From positions 48,860 to 112,859 of the forward strand of contig MU394131.1 of the NCBI GenBank assembly GCA_022578605.1: a stretch of DNA of 64,000 nt, in the 5' to 3' direction. Origin of the DNA: Camillea tinctor (Eukaryota > Ascomycota > Sordariomycetes > Xylariales > Xylariaceae). The notes under the pieces were generated by a model that did not search any database, was not told the DNA's origin, and saw only the letters and a program-made list of their open reading frames with translations. Below are positions 1 through 12,076 of this stretch, in pieces (position 1 is the stretch's first letter; every line of letters starts with the position of its first letter). A program made the translations under genes and the position numbers.

Positions 1-85
1 ATTTTTTTTTATTTTTATTTTTTATTATTTCCCGCCGTTAACCTCCCCCTCCCCCCCACCCTTATCCCCCCCACCCACACAAACA

Positions 86-113
<28 letters not shown>
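86..113. repeat. Poly-C homopolymer (28 bp)
   Basis: An uninterrupted run of C about 28 bases long lies close to the window start, between C-rich flanks. Runs of this length are unstable and error-prone in assemblies, so the exact length should not be trusted. Confidence 0.9.
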
Positions 114-116
<3 letters not shown>

Positions 117-1415
117 TAAAACCACATGAGTCTCGTTCCCTTCGTATTCAACTAACACCGCCACTACATACGACATGATCATTACGAATCCTATGGGTAG
201 CCCTGATAGCATAAAGTGTGGTGCAGTCCTCCTCCTTCTCTTTTTCAAGTGCTTTATGCTCTCGTTCCAGACCAGATTATGTTTCAAAGAGAGAGAGAGA
301 GAGCTGGATCATGTGGTATGCAAATGGGCCAACCACTACTTTACCACTGCTACCACATACACATACACATACATACATACATAGTACATGCGCCCACGCA
401 TGCATTAACACACGTATACGTACATATTGCATAGATCAGTATATGTATTCTTCATATATCGATATTTACCTACATCTACATAACCTATATATATTCAGTC
501 ATACATACCTAGCTAACCCATTAAATCCCCAAACCCCACGCCCTATATTAGTCGTACTCAGGTCACAGCGGAGCTTCTTGGCCCTCTTCTATCGGCTGTC
601 GGCTGACATGACCGTGCCATACTGTGCTGTATAGATATTCTTTGTCTATCTATCTATCTATGTTTTGATTACCTATCTGTTAATCAATATCCTCAACGCC
701 TATGCAATGGGTGTAGACAAGTCTCAGCCCTAAGTTCACACATAGATAACCTACCTATCTACCTACGAACTTTACCCCCAAAAAGGCAAAAACGAGCAGA
801 CGAAGAAAGACAAAATGGCGGTATGTACGACACCTCGGTCTATACGTAAGTTCTATTATACCACACACGCATAGCACATACCCAAGCTGCCAAGATACAT
901 AATACATGTATGTATGTACACGCCATACGTACCTTAGTAGTGTGTACGGACCTTACATGTGCAAATGGGCAAAAAAGAGGCAAAGTACCTAACCTATCTA
1001 CACTACTTATCCCCTCCTAAAACCATACAATATACCTTTTTTACCTATCGGCCATCTCCCCTTTCCCCCTTCCCCCATCGCATCCATTCCCGCACGTGGG
1101 TACGACTCACCTCGATGTAACTGCATTCCACCGCTCCGGGGACTCCCCCGTTTCGGAGGCGTTCCCACAGGTAGGACTCTCTCTCTCTCCCACTCTCACC
1201 CTTCAGTCTTCCTCGTTACTTTACCTGCATAACTTGCCCCCCGGTCTGCCTATGTATCATGTATGTATACACGGAATCGATGCCGAGATGTCAAAACTAA
1301 ACCTAGATAAATCTATGACTTGTCTCGCGCCCGGGACCAGGTTATCCTGCCTAACCTATCCACTTACCTTACCTAGCTACCTACCTGACCTAGTTATTGT
1401 CTTAGTCTAGAGTGA

Positions 1416-1440
1416 GAATAATAATAATAATAATAATAAT
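1416..1440. repeat. AAT trinucleotide microsatellite
   Basis: About eight AAT units in tandem are followed by degenerate units. It lies in non-coding DNA and is a plausible length-polymorphic marker. Confidence 0.85.
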
Positions 1441-4400
1441 GATAATGGTAATAGAGAGGGGTGGTAAATGATGGAGGTGTGGAGGAGGTGGTGGGGGGCA
1501 TAGGTGTGTATAAGGATGACGGAATAATGGAGAAAGCACGCGAAGCAACGGGTAGGTAGTGTTATAGCCAAAAGAAGGGGATCATGTGGTGCGCAGTCGA
1601 TCTATCTATCTATCTATTATAGTGTATATTTATATACCTACCTGGGTACCTACTTATATATCTCCCTTTTGGGATATTTCTACATACATGCGTGATTGTG
1701 CCTTACGCACCTAAAAAACCACCGCTTTTCCTACTCCTTAGGTACTTATATGGTATCCCGCTTGCGTACATAAGTACAGCATGTATATGCACGCCACTAT
1801 CGCAGGGGATAAGGGGAAAGTCTTTTCTTTTTAGAAGGAAAAACAAAGTAAAATGGATATTGCATTAAGAGATCGTGCATATATATATCTACTCAATATC
1901 GATAACTTGACTAGGTGCTATATAGTACGTAAGGCGGCGGCAGCCAAGCATAGGTGAGAGGGAGGGGGGACAATCGAGATGGAGGGAAACAATTATGTAC
2001 ATACATGAGTTAGAAAGATACCTGGATGAAGAAAGCATCCCACCTTCAATCCTAGGTACCTAGGTAGGTAAGGAGTGGTTATGAGGGTAGTTAGTTACTG
2101 CATGGGGTTAGGTGCTACTCCAACCTATGATAGGATGAGGAAGTCATAGGCGCGAGTTACTTCATACATCCATTCCATTCCATTCCACCTATTGGTCTCG
2201 TGCCTTTTTTTAACCTTCCCCTCATCCACTCCATCCCCCCTTTAGATGGGAAGGACGGGGAAATATTGGTACGTCATTTCTCCTTTACTTTCGTCTTGCC
2301 CCTTCTGCTTAGTAAGTCCTTTCTATTTTTCGAATGTAGACTTCCCTCTTTTATTTTTAAAATATGAACTGTGTAGTTGACAAGGAAATATGTATACGGT
2401 CTCGCTGTCTTGTTAATACGACTTCTATTATGTGGATAACTATTACCTAGCTAAAGACCGGCAAAAAGCCGATTTGATGCGTGAAAGCGCAGTATCTAAC
2501 ATATCTTGTAGATATAAATTGTATGCCCAACCACCTATGTATGAGCCATAGTGTAAGCTGTTTACCCCTTGCCCTTTTTCTTATTCAAAGGGGCTGCCAT
2601 TAAGATATGATGGAAGTGTTGACTGCCAACGGTTTATCCAAGCAGAATCGAGGATATAGGTCTCCAGCTAACTATATCACATATCTAGGCCCCTTCAAGA
2701 ACATCACATCTTAAGATGTATATACGGATAGCCAGTTACCGTTGTTCCTGTTGAAGCACATCCTTGGATCATATTCTTCACACAAGATATAGAGTCTTGT
2801 GTGGAATATGCTCGATAGGGGGTTGAACTTCTTAGCCTGAGATGGGATATCATTAGGGGCTTATAGTTAGTGCGTCGAACTTGATATTCATCCACGATAC
2901 CGGATTCTGTCACGAACTCAAGCCTCATATCAAGAGGTAGTAGCGATTCTCTTGATATCGCCGTATCTTTATTGCTACGGGCCAAATTATGAGGATTTTT
3001 ACTATAATTCTCTTTCCCTCCTCCTTCTTCCCGCCTCCGAAAAAAAAAACTCAATACCTTAAACATTTTAACAAAATATTAACAAGGGTAAAATATGAAA
3101 AAAGAATTATCTATTAACTTATATACCTAGAAGGATGCTTGGGAAGGCAACATACAAAAATAGGAAAAAAAAACATACAACACCAGGGATTCGCTGGTCG
3201 TCACCGACCCAACTACTAATCTGGCGGTACCCAGCTTGTCTAGGGCAGAGCGGACGGGATGCCGAATATTCTGAGTCCTATGGTCGTATGTAACAGTCTG
3301 TAGTATTACCATGCCATATATTACAAGAAGTTGAGTCGTATGAAAAAACCCCTTATGGCTGTCATCAAGGGCCCAACTCCTCTAACACTTTCGAGTTCAC
3401 ATATTCATCATATCACTTGGTAAACATACATCTCATTCTAGTTATTATTGATCTTATGCCTTGCGCTATGGAAACTCTCTTGGTATTAGGTCCTGATGAT
3501 CCCTGTTTGTATCTATTATAATATAGGGTTTGATCACGGTAAGTACCAAGGTAACGGTAACTAGTAACAGCTGCCCCAGGGCTTGAGATAACTTGTCGAA
3601 AACAAATAGTCAAGTTAGCTTGAAGGAAGTGAACCTGCCACTCTATGTTTGCCTAAAATCTCCTTTTGACATGTCATTAACCTAGAATTGTTTGCAATTC
3701 GAGGAGCATTCGACAGGCCCTGTGTGTTTTGTATGCCAGGGACTTAAACTAGAGACTTTGGAGTTCCTGGTCCTGTTTTCGTCTTTGTGAAGACACATAA
3801 TTTATTGAGTTTCCTTGATCAATCCTCGAAGAAAACTCGTATGGTTTTGGTTTGGGATACTGCCTTGACCTACCCCCTTTCTGGGTAAAGCTACTTCCTA
3901 ACCTAAAGTTCACGGTGAGAATATATCCCCATAAACCGATGTGTTTGTGCGAAAAAAAAAATGACCCTTTCAGTACTCGATGTGGGTTATACAATTAAGG
4001 TTTCTGGTTTCGAGCTCACCTAACCGCACTCTTGGCTTCGAGAACAGCATAATGCATCGACTCGTCTTTACCTCTACCATACCGACCAGAGTGCTGGGGT
4101 TCCTGACGATTGTCTAACTTGATAAATCCTCTATTTCCTAAGCTGTGTTAGGCAGACGAGAAAAGGAAAGCCTGCCCGTCCAATATCATCCCATCTCAAA
4201 CTGCACTGACTGAGCACTTGGACAATCATCTGGCCCAAGAGGAGCTAGTGCCTGGTCTGTTCATAGGTAGGCACCTACCGACCTACCTGCTTTCCAACGG
4301 GAATCAAACTTTATGGATGTTTCCTAGGATCTATCTCTCTCACTCTCTCGCTCCTTTTTATGTCAGTCTCTTGCGGCCATTTTTCGTAATACCTTTTACA

Positions 4401-5332
4401 CTCCATCAGAGTTCTGGTTTCCCTCACTTCATCATACAAACAACTCATATCATCCTAGATTTATCACCTATTACATAAGTAGGCACGGCATTCCCTTCTT
4501 AACCACGGCACCTACTTGCCTATGTAGGTCCTGCATAACGTAGATCTGCTACCATATTACCACTAATCGGTCTACAACGTCTTCGACCGGATGCATGCTT
4601 GTTGAACTCTCAACTTGGTAGAAAAAGCTACGTTGAAGCTATTTGCATCTACATACCACACCGGCATCTAACCAACTTGCTCCACTCCAGCTTGAACTTC
4701 TACTGCATCCAACGTTACCCATTCTCACTAACTTATTCCTATTGTTTTTATCCCGAGCATTAAACACGTTGATAACTCTTATCTTCCTTGTTGCTAGGCT
4801 TGGGTGGCAAGAGCTAGCCTGTCGACAAGTTCCCAACTCCCAATAACCTGCCTCTCCTATCCTGGGCTTCGGTGCAGCCCATTAGCACTTCAGTATTATA
4901 TTCCTTCCATAGGCCGACGACTGAATTGCAGGATATTTATTTCCATCAGGTATGTATAACAACTCCTTCCTAAAACTTACCTTAGCAAGTTGATGCAATG
5001 CATTTATCTTTTGAAAACTCCCTCCATTATCGTAATGCCACTTCTAGCAACCATACTTCTATATGGTGTGTTTCTACACGTATCTCGTTATTATATCACT
5101 ACCCTCGTGATACTAATAACCTATCTACTTGCCTCCATTACACTCTTACTATATATAACACCAATCTGAGGACTGAGTGATTTTCTATTTATTATTATTT
5201 ATTTAATGATCTGCCTATGCTGCCACTTCAAGGCAGGAGCCAAGTTGAATGACTAACGGAGAAGAGTGCAAGAGCTTGTTTTTCTGAACGGCGGCGGGCG
5301 ATAGCGAAACACGAACTAATAAGTTACATATC

Positions 5333-8114
5333 ATGGATTATCCAAAGAACTTCTACCCTTCGGGTAGGAATCCTCTTCCACTTTTAAATCGTTGGCGTGG
5401 TGAAGAAGACCAGCAGTGTTACCACATTGAGCCTCAAAACCCGACTATCGAGGGCGGTGCTGGCGAAGAACAGCCCCAGGAGGAGAACATCCGGGCCCCT
5501 TGGGGCTTCGGTGAGTTCTCCAAGACATTCGTGTACCCAACTTCCAACCAACCCGGCTGCTACAAGCACTTGCGTGTTTTCTGCACCCGGGCGTTAGGCA
5601 AGAACCGTAGATTGAACCTATATCGCAAGAACGAGTTCGAGTTCGAACTGGCTAAGTATAACCCTCTTCGACACCCGAGGCCTAACGACTGGAACAACCC
5701 CAATCTGAAGGGCAAGCACAATGTTCCTGTCAGTGACCTCGAGAAGAAAGTTCTTGACATGGTCAACTACCCACGCATCGACGGGTGTATTATGGAGGTA
5801 AGTTGTGATGAAGCCCTAGCATTTCCCATCCGAACCTCACAACCCCCCATCGCCTACTAATGTTGCCTCTTCCAAGGGACCATTGGATATTAGATTCCAG
5901 AGCCTCAAGTTTTCTATGGTAGGACAACCGGACGCTCTCAGCAAGTTCTTCGGCACTCCGGAGATCTTCCAGCTCCTTGTTGAAAACCTCTGGGACCGGT
6001 GGGAAGATTTGGGAAACCTATTCCGGACCTCCCAGTTCAGTGCACATTGTATCAAGAACGTCATTGTGAGTGCCTTCGGTATATTCTGGATAGCTGATCA
6101 CCTACTCTTCTTTCCGGTACTAACCACACTTAAAATGAATAAAATAGGCCTATGTGGGTTTCCAAACTGGCAATTTCAATGGTCTAGCATGCAAGGACAC
6201 CGAGGAGAAGGAAAGCCATTCGCCTCTCCTCCTTATCTCTCCCGGCCGCGGTGGATACACCCCCTTACCCGAATCCGCTGCCAACAAGAGAGACGATCAC
6301 GGGTTTCCCATGCATACGGGAGGGGAGTATAAGCATGTCACCTTCGAGAAGTCTATCCGGAACTGGTTTCGCTGCCGTAAGTTACCTACCTCCTTACCTC
6401 CCCTACCTAGCAAACCCCCTCGCTCTCCAACAAACCAAATAATCAGCTCCATCAACTAACCTATCTTGTAGTGCGAATGCTCCACTCCCACCGGAACTGT
6501 TTCACGCACATCATGTTCCGCGGGTGCGAGTGGTTGGAGATGAGCGCGCTGCGGGCCATCGTATCCGCGATGCCGAACCTGGCCGCCATCTCGGTGCACC
6601 AGTGCTTCCTGCTGCACTTCGGGGACACGGAAGCCTTCCTCTCGCTGATCGCCTCCACCAACGCCTCGCGCGGTCCCGGGACCCCCCCGCTGCGCGGCGA
6701 CTTCACGCCCATGTACTACGGCGCGGCGCGCAACCCGCGCTTCCGCACGGGCGAGCACGGCGTCGTGCCCAACGACGAGGGCTTCCTCGACACGCCGCGC
6801 GCGGTGGTCGCCAAGCTGTGCCGCGTCTCGCGGCTCTGCGACGACAACGACATCCCCGGCTTCCTCACCCCCGGCACCGGGTTCCGCGCGTACCTCGAGC
6901 GCCTTCCGCTGCGGTTCGGGTCGCTGCCCCCGATCCTCGAGGCCCTCGCCACGGTGTGGGATATCGAGCACGGGCGGCACCACGCGGTGGTTGTGGACCC
7001 CTCCTCCTCCTCCTCTGATGGTAATGATAGGGAAGAGGAAGAGGAGCCCGTGTTCCCGCCTATCGTGGGCGAGGTCATCGAGTGCGGCGCGCGGCCCATC
7101 GTGTCCCCCCGCGTGGTGCGCGAGATGCAGCTCACGGCGTGGCGGGACCTGGTGATCGCGCTGCGGGGCGCATCTCTGGACCGGCGGTACCTGGACGGGA
7201 TGCTGTTGTGGGCTCCCGGGGGCGAGATCGCGCTGCACCGGTGCGCGTTCTGCGACACGCGCATGCCCGTGTGCTTCTTCCGCGAGGACATGCTGGCGCG
7301 CCGCCCGCACCAGTCCATGTGCCACGGCTGCCAGATGGACGCCTACCTCGACCGCCAGGTCAACGCGTATTACCAGGCGCGCCGGCTTATTGCGCAGCGC
7401 ATATTTGCTGCTGCTTCTTCTTCTTCTTCTGCTAGGACTACGACTACGAGTGCTGCTACCGCTACTGATGCCGCTGTTGCTGTCGCTACCAACGGTACTG
7501 GGATTAACGGAAATCAGATTAACACCACTGCCACCACCACCACTACCCCTGCCGACCTCTCCCTCCCAGACCTCATCTCCGACCGCTCGACCTTCTCCCG
7601 GAGGCGCGCCAACGCAGCGCGCCGCGCCTCCCTTATCGACCACACATACCCGCTCCAGCTCAAAGCGCGGGTCGTCGCGTGCGCGGCGAAAGCGCGTGCC
7701 TTGCGAGCCCAAGGGGCGCCGCTAGATCAAGTGCGGCAAGTAGAGTACGTGAGCGCGCACGCAGTCGCCCAAGGGGGGTGGGGCCAGCTCGTGGTGCCGG
7801 GGTGGCTCGACGAGCGGCGTCGGGGGTCAGCCGCAGCGTCGTGGGAGGCGCAGATAGACTGGTACCGGGGGTGCTGGGCGGTGGACAGCGGGGGGTTCGT
7901 GAACCGCGGGCCGTATGTCGTGTTCGATGCCGATGCGAATGTGGCGGACATGCTCGGTGCCGGGCCTATTAACTACGACGACGATGGTAACTGTGCTGCT
8001 GAGGAAGATAATGATGAGCCTGCTGCGGGTCCGTCGACGACACCGGCGACCACGACGGTGACGGCAGATCAAGAGTGGAATGCGCGGATCTCGGATCCGA
8101 AAGGATTCTGGTAA
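5333..8114 (+). CDS. Unidentified fungal protein, 841 aa, four exons
   Basis: I do not recognise the family. Exons are 5333-5797, 5877-6065, 6148-6376 and 6472-8114. Introns start GTAAGT, GTGAGT and GTAAGT, the second has a TACTAAC branch site, and the first ends in AAG. Phases agree and give one 841-residue frame. Around residues 275-310 a Leu-rich stretch (from FRGCEWLEM onward) resembles a leucine-rich repeat, which may suggest an F-box/LRR-like fold; this is inference. A CX2C-X22-CX2C arrangement in the second half (CAFC...CHGC) could bind zinc. Low-complexity segments include poly-Ser and poly-Glu near 7005-7050 and an Ala/Ser/Thr-rich linker near 7405-7550. The last exon is much richer in GC than exons 1-3. 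The product is probably cytosolic or nuclear, with no signal peptide or membrane helix seen. Confidence 0.8.
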
Positions 8115-9212
8115 GGTTATTCTTTAACAGTTCCTGTTTGGCTAATAAAGCTGGACGAACCAACCCAACCTCACCCCTGATATATAATATATCTTAACAA
8201 TAACTCAACAGCTGATATGAAAAGGGGTATGTTGACTGGTCAGCATCACACCCAAGCAAGCAGACAGAGATTTCCGGTCGACTACATCTAACCATTCACC
8301 TGGTTTGATTTTCTCTTTTTCTTTCTATTACCCTATTTTAGTCCCCTGCACGCGATGGATTTTTCTTTCTATTTAACGTTATGAATGCATTTTCATTTCC
8401 ACCCTCATATCACAGCTCTATATTGCACAATATATGCCAGATGGAATCTATCGTCTATCACGAAGAGAAAATAGGACGGGAAGGAGGATTGTCCAAGGGT
8501 TTATTCTACCTAGAGCACTTAAACTGGGCGGGCGTCAGATATGAAAGGAGGTGTGGTATGTGCGCACTGCTATTCTATAGGCGGGAAGGACATACTCGCT
8601 AGTTCATTTATGACGCGACACTGATGATGGATGGGATGTGATGGACCCTGGTTATCTCATTTATGCGGTTTCCGCTTTCCAAAATTCGCATTTGATATTT
8701 ATTTCGTTGTTTTTTCTCCCTCCTTGTCTTCACGCATCATATGGGCGCGTTACTGAGAATTAGTGATAGAGGCAAATACAAGTTGCGGATTTTCTCCCCT
8801 AAAAGATAAAACTTTTCTGATATGCTACGATATTAATGTGTAAAATTGACGGGAATCATTATATACACACATATATATATATATTTTTCTACTTACGATA
8901 CCAATGTATCGGGTAGGATGAGATAGGTTTGTTGGTGTTATAAATGCAAGCATAGGTTAAAGATCCCTTAAGGGAAATTCAGATGAGTAGAGCTGATATT
9001 TATCACATTGCAGACCGAATCTATCGTTCGAAATGTTGACAACCTAGTATTACGAGAAAAGAATGAAAAAAAAAAGGTTCATACCTAGGGTTCACTGTAG
9101 TGTATCGTATTCAAGTCATAGCTGCGGGAAAACACATTTTATATCAAAGGGATATCATCTCTATTCCTGAATCATACATACGAGCATCTTCTGTGTGGAA
9201 GTGCTACAAATC
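8115..9212. other. Intergenic region between convergent genes
   Basis: About 1.1 kb lies between the plus-strand unknown gene and the minus-strand MSK1, so it holds both 3' ends. It is AT-rich with a TA repeat near 8868-8884 and an A-run near 9066. I see no gene or structured RNA. Confidence 0.6.
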
Positions 9213-10997
9213 CTAAGCTACCTGAGATATTGATACAACGTTTCGAAGGCTTCCAAAGCTCAACGTGTCGCTAATTCTCGGTGCTCCAGAGAGGAGCATA
9301 ACAAGTCTATCAATACCGCAGCCCCAGCCACCCGTGGGGGGCAATCCATGCTCCAATGCATTTATATAGCTTTCATCTACCCTGCTTGGAAGTTCCTTGT
9401 CGGCCATTATATTCTCGTCGCGGGCCTTGATTTGAAGTTCGAACTTGCGTCGTTGCTCGAAAGGATCATTCTCCTCCTCATACATGTTGGCAATCTCACG
9501 ACCCTGGATGAAGAGTTCGGCCCGGGCAGATACTAACTGGCCTGTCTGGGGGCAAGTATACGACTTGGAGAGGGGAGACATGCAGGCCGGGTGGTTCATT
9601 ATAAATAAAGGTTTCTCAAGGGAGAACGGCTCCAAGTAGGCTCCCGCAAGCTGGTCCAGTAACTTATTCAGCGTCATACCTGGATTGACGTTGAATTTTT
9701 CTTTCTCGTATAGCAGATTGGTCAATGTGTTATATGCATCGGGTTCCGAGAGATCAGGGAATTTAAACCCAAGAATTTCCTCTAAAGCTGGTACGAATTC
9801 AACCTGTTTCCACTGCCCCTCTAGTAGCGAGGTCGCCGGTCTTTCGAGAGATGAGAGTTGCGTCTGGATGAGAGAGTCGACGCTTTGAATAATGTGTGTA
9901 ATTAAATTTTCAGTGATGGATATTAATCCTGGCAAGTTGGTATAGGCAGAGTAAAATTCGCACATGGTGAACTCGGGATTATGAGTAGTGTCCAGACCTT
10001 CATTCCGGAAGGCTGGTCCAATCTCAAAGACTTTATCATTTCCACCCACGACTAAACGTTTGAGCCACAATTCAGGGGCTATTCGTAAGGTCAATTCCTT
10101 CTCGGGGAACTCAGTAGCCGAAGTCAGGAATGGCCGAGCTATCGCACCCCCAGCATAATCTGCTAAAATAGGGGTTTGGACCTCAAGGAAATCTTTTTTA
10201 TGGAAGTAATCCCGTAGAGATTTGATGATATGCGAACGTACCCGAAGAATGTCAGAAGCCCGGCGGTTTACCAGGAGGTCAACATGGCGATTTAGGACCA
10301 TAGTCTCCTCGTTAATCAGTCGCTGTGGCAAGTGTGCCAAGCCAGGACTTAATATGCTCGGGATCTCGGTCGCACTTAATGTTAGCTCACCCGTACGCGT
10401 CCGGACTGCCTTGCCCGTGACCGATACGATATCGCCCCGTTGAAAAGGGTGTAGAGCATCTTTGAACTCTTGGGTAGTAGGTTGAGGGGAGGATAGAGCA
10501 GCGAGGTCGACCATGATCTGCACCTGCTGGTATCCACTCGTTATATGAAAGAACACCAGCTTCGACCCAACACGCCTGACAGACATAACCCTACCCTCGA
10601 GGACGACTTCGTCCACGGCAGGTGTAGAGCCTTCATCTCGGTATTTTTCTCGGAAGTCTGGTACAGACAATCGATTATCCCGGCTTTGAAGCCTGGGGTA
10701 GTGAAGGGAGTTGTACTGTTTGAGCTTTTGGACTCGACTTTTGACCACCTCGGCCCTCTCAGATAGCATATAAGACTCGTCCTCATCCGATAGCTTCGAA
10801 GGAGTGCTGGTAGATTTCCGGGCCGAAGTGTGTATATCCCTGGCGCGCGGCGCAAGACCTCTTATAGCACTACATGAATAGTGAGATTGGCCCGAGCTAT
10901 AATAAGCCGCAAAGAACCGGGTATACGCAGCTTTGTTAGCTGGCAGTGACTCGTAAAGATAAGGCCTCAGAAATCTGAGACATTTTTTGCTACTCAT
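9213..10997 (-). CDS. MSK1: Mitochondrial lysyl-tRNA synthetase (class II)
   Basis: The enzyme charges mitochondrial tRNA-Lys with lysine using ATP. The single exon encodes 594 residues, close to fungal MSK1 length. The first ~60 residues are rich in Arg, Ser and Tyr with few acids, as expected for a matrix-targeting presequence. An OB-fold anticodon-binding domain follows (around residues 125-210, beginning at the EGRVMSVR stretch). The catalytic domain then shows class II motif 2 at about residues 325-345 (FEIGPAFRNEGLD, then HNPEFT) and motif 3 near residue 555 (GWGCGIDRL). These are signatures of the LysS/AspS/AsnS subgroup, and the HNPEFTMCEFY context fits LysRS. The start codon ATGAGTAGC is the first in frame. 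The gene is divergent from TIM10, another mitochondrial protein gene. Confidence 0.95.
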   Translation of the reverse strand: MSSKKCLRFLRPYLYESLPANKAAYTRFFAAYYSSGQSHYSCSAIRGLAPRARDIHTSARKSTSTPSKLSDEDESYMLSERAEVVKSRVQKLKQYNSLHYPRLQSRDNRLSVPDFREKYRDEGSTPAVDEVVLEGRVMSVRRVGSKLVFFHITSGYQQVQIMVDLAALSSPQPTTQEFKDALHPFQRGDIVSVTGKAVRTRTGELTLSATEIPSILSPGLAHLPQRLINEETMVLNRHVDLLVNRRASDILRVRSHIIKSLRDYFHKKDFLEVQTPILADYAGGAIARPFLTSATEFPEKELTLRIAPELWLKRLVVGGNDKVFEIGPAFRNEGLDTTHNPEFTMCEFYSAYTNLPGLISITENLITHIIQSVDSLIQTQLSSLERPATSLLEGQWKQVEFVPALEEILGFKFPDLSEPDAYNTLTNLLYEKEKFNVNPGMTLNKLLDQLAGAYLEPFSLEKPLFIMNHPACMSPLSKSYTCPQTGQLVSARAELFIQGREIANMYEEENDPFEQRRKFELQIKARDENIMADKELPSRVDESYINALEHGLPPTGGWGCGIDRLVMLLSGAPRISDTLSFGSLRNVVSISQVA

Positions 10998-11722
10998 TGC
11001 TGCGCTTTAGCTCGTTAGTTAGTGAGCATAGTCGCTAGCTAGGAAAGGGGTAGAATTAATTCGAGAAGGGCATTGAGGCTCAGATATGCTGGCTAATTGT
11101 GATCAATCACCACACGAGGTGGTGTCAGTCGCAACGGTTCTAAAAAGCAATATCATCATAGCAACGTTATAAGAAGAGAGAAGAATATAGCAAAGAAAAG
11201 AAAAGAAAAGCTGAAAAAACAAAACAAAACAAAATACTAACCATAAAATGAAGTTTACTACATTAATCCAGAAATTACCTATAAAATTAGCAATAAAATT
11301 TATTTGTTCCCCTGTATGAATTTTTTTGGGAGATTTTCTTTTTTTTCTCCTTTTATTTTCCTGTAGTCAATGGACTTTATGTAAAGAATATGAATTTTGG
11401 AACTCAGTAAGTGCTACTACTTTTTTACGTAGGCGAGGGGTCCTTTTTTTCTGCCGCTCGCATAGTGGAGCATCCGCATCGATGCAACTATGATCCGTAA
11501 CACCGCCTTCTATTTTAGGAATATATCCTTGCCTATCTAGGTACAGGTCTGCTAGGCAAGGTTTCCTTACATCTAAAACCCCGGGGTTTAAGCTGTGTAA
11601 AAGTACTGCCGTAGCTTTGAAAGATTTCAAGCTCTTCATCACTAACAACGCCGAATCAACCACCAGCAACACAAAATATACACCTGCCCAACCTTTCCTA
11701 CCTACCTCCCTAAACCATAAAA
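10998..11722. promoter_or_regulatory. Divergent intergenic region shared by MSK1 and TIM10
   Basis: 725 bp separate two divergent starts, so it must carry both promoters. It holds A-rich and T-rich tracts (for example 11180-11240 and 11320-11360). No specific factor site is claimed. A short minus-strand open frame at 11367-11672 overlaps the TIM10 leader and looks non-coding. Confidence 0.55.
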
Positions 11723-12076
11723 ATGTCTTTCCTTGGCTTTGGAAGACCGCAGCCCACCTCGGCAGAGAAGATTGCCGCGGTTGAGGCCGAGATGAAACTT
11801 TTGACTGAGATGCACAACCGGTACGTACTTTGATACTATCTTCTATATATATAGTTTACCTATGTACCTGCTAACTTGTCCCCTAGCCTCACCAAAGCCT
11901 GTGCCAAAAAGTGCGTGCCGAGCGACTACCGGGAGGGTGACCTCAACAAGGGCGAGAGCGTCTGCCTCGACCGGTGTGCCGCCAAATTCTTCGATGTCCA
12001 TATGAAGGTGTCCGAGTTACTACAGCAAGAATCACAACAAAGGGGGCCTGGTGGGGGGTTTGGCTTTGGTGGCTAG
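11723..12076 (+). CDS. TIM10: Mitochondrial import inner membrane translocase subunit Tim10
   Basis: This small Tim chaperone of the intermembrane space forms a hexamer with Tim9 and escorts hydrophobic precursors to the TIM22 complex. Exons are 11723-11820 and 11887-12076, giving 95 residues. The intron begins GTACGT, ends CCCTAG and splits an Arg codon. The twin CX3C signature is complete: C38/C42 and C59/C63 with 16 residues between pairs, which form the two disulfides needed for folding by Mia40. The C-terminus ends in a Gly/Phe-rich tail. The length matches the family (about 90-95 aa). The first exon is too short to be found as a long open frame and was placed from the reading frame and splice sites. 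Confidence 0.95.

Larger units (their letters stand above)
1..5332. other. Gene-poor intergenic region, microsatellite rich
   Basis: I see no supported gene in these 5.3 kb. Open frames are short, lack recognisable domains and have no credible intron borders. The DNA carries many simple repeats: a poly-C run at 86-113, GA repeats near 287-302, ACATA-type repeats near 356-384, TATC repeats near 645-662 and an AAT run at 1416-1440. It also has many short palindromes of the TACCTAGGTA type, for example near 2050-2070. Several minus-strand frames between 2704 and 3994 follow one another but show no family resemblance and are broken by stops, so I do not call them a gene. Confidence 0.6.

Noticed and set aside
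2704..3994. Four successive minus-strand open frames
   Set aside because: They are in different frames, have no domain, and no splice sites join them into one product; composition looks like ordinary AT-leaning intergenic DNA.
6456..7712. Long minus-strand frame opposite exon 4 of the unknown gene
   Set aside because: It is a GC-driven shadow of the plus-strand coding exon, with Arg/His/Ala-biased composition and no own signals.
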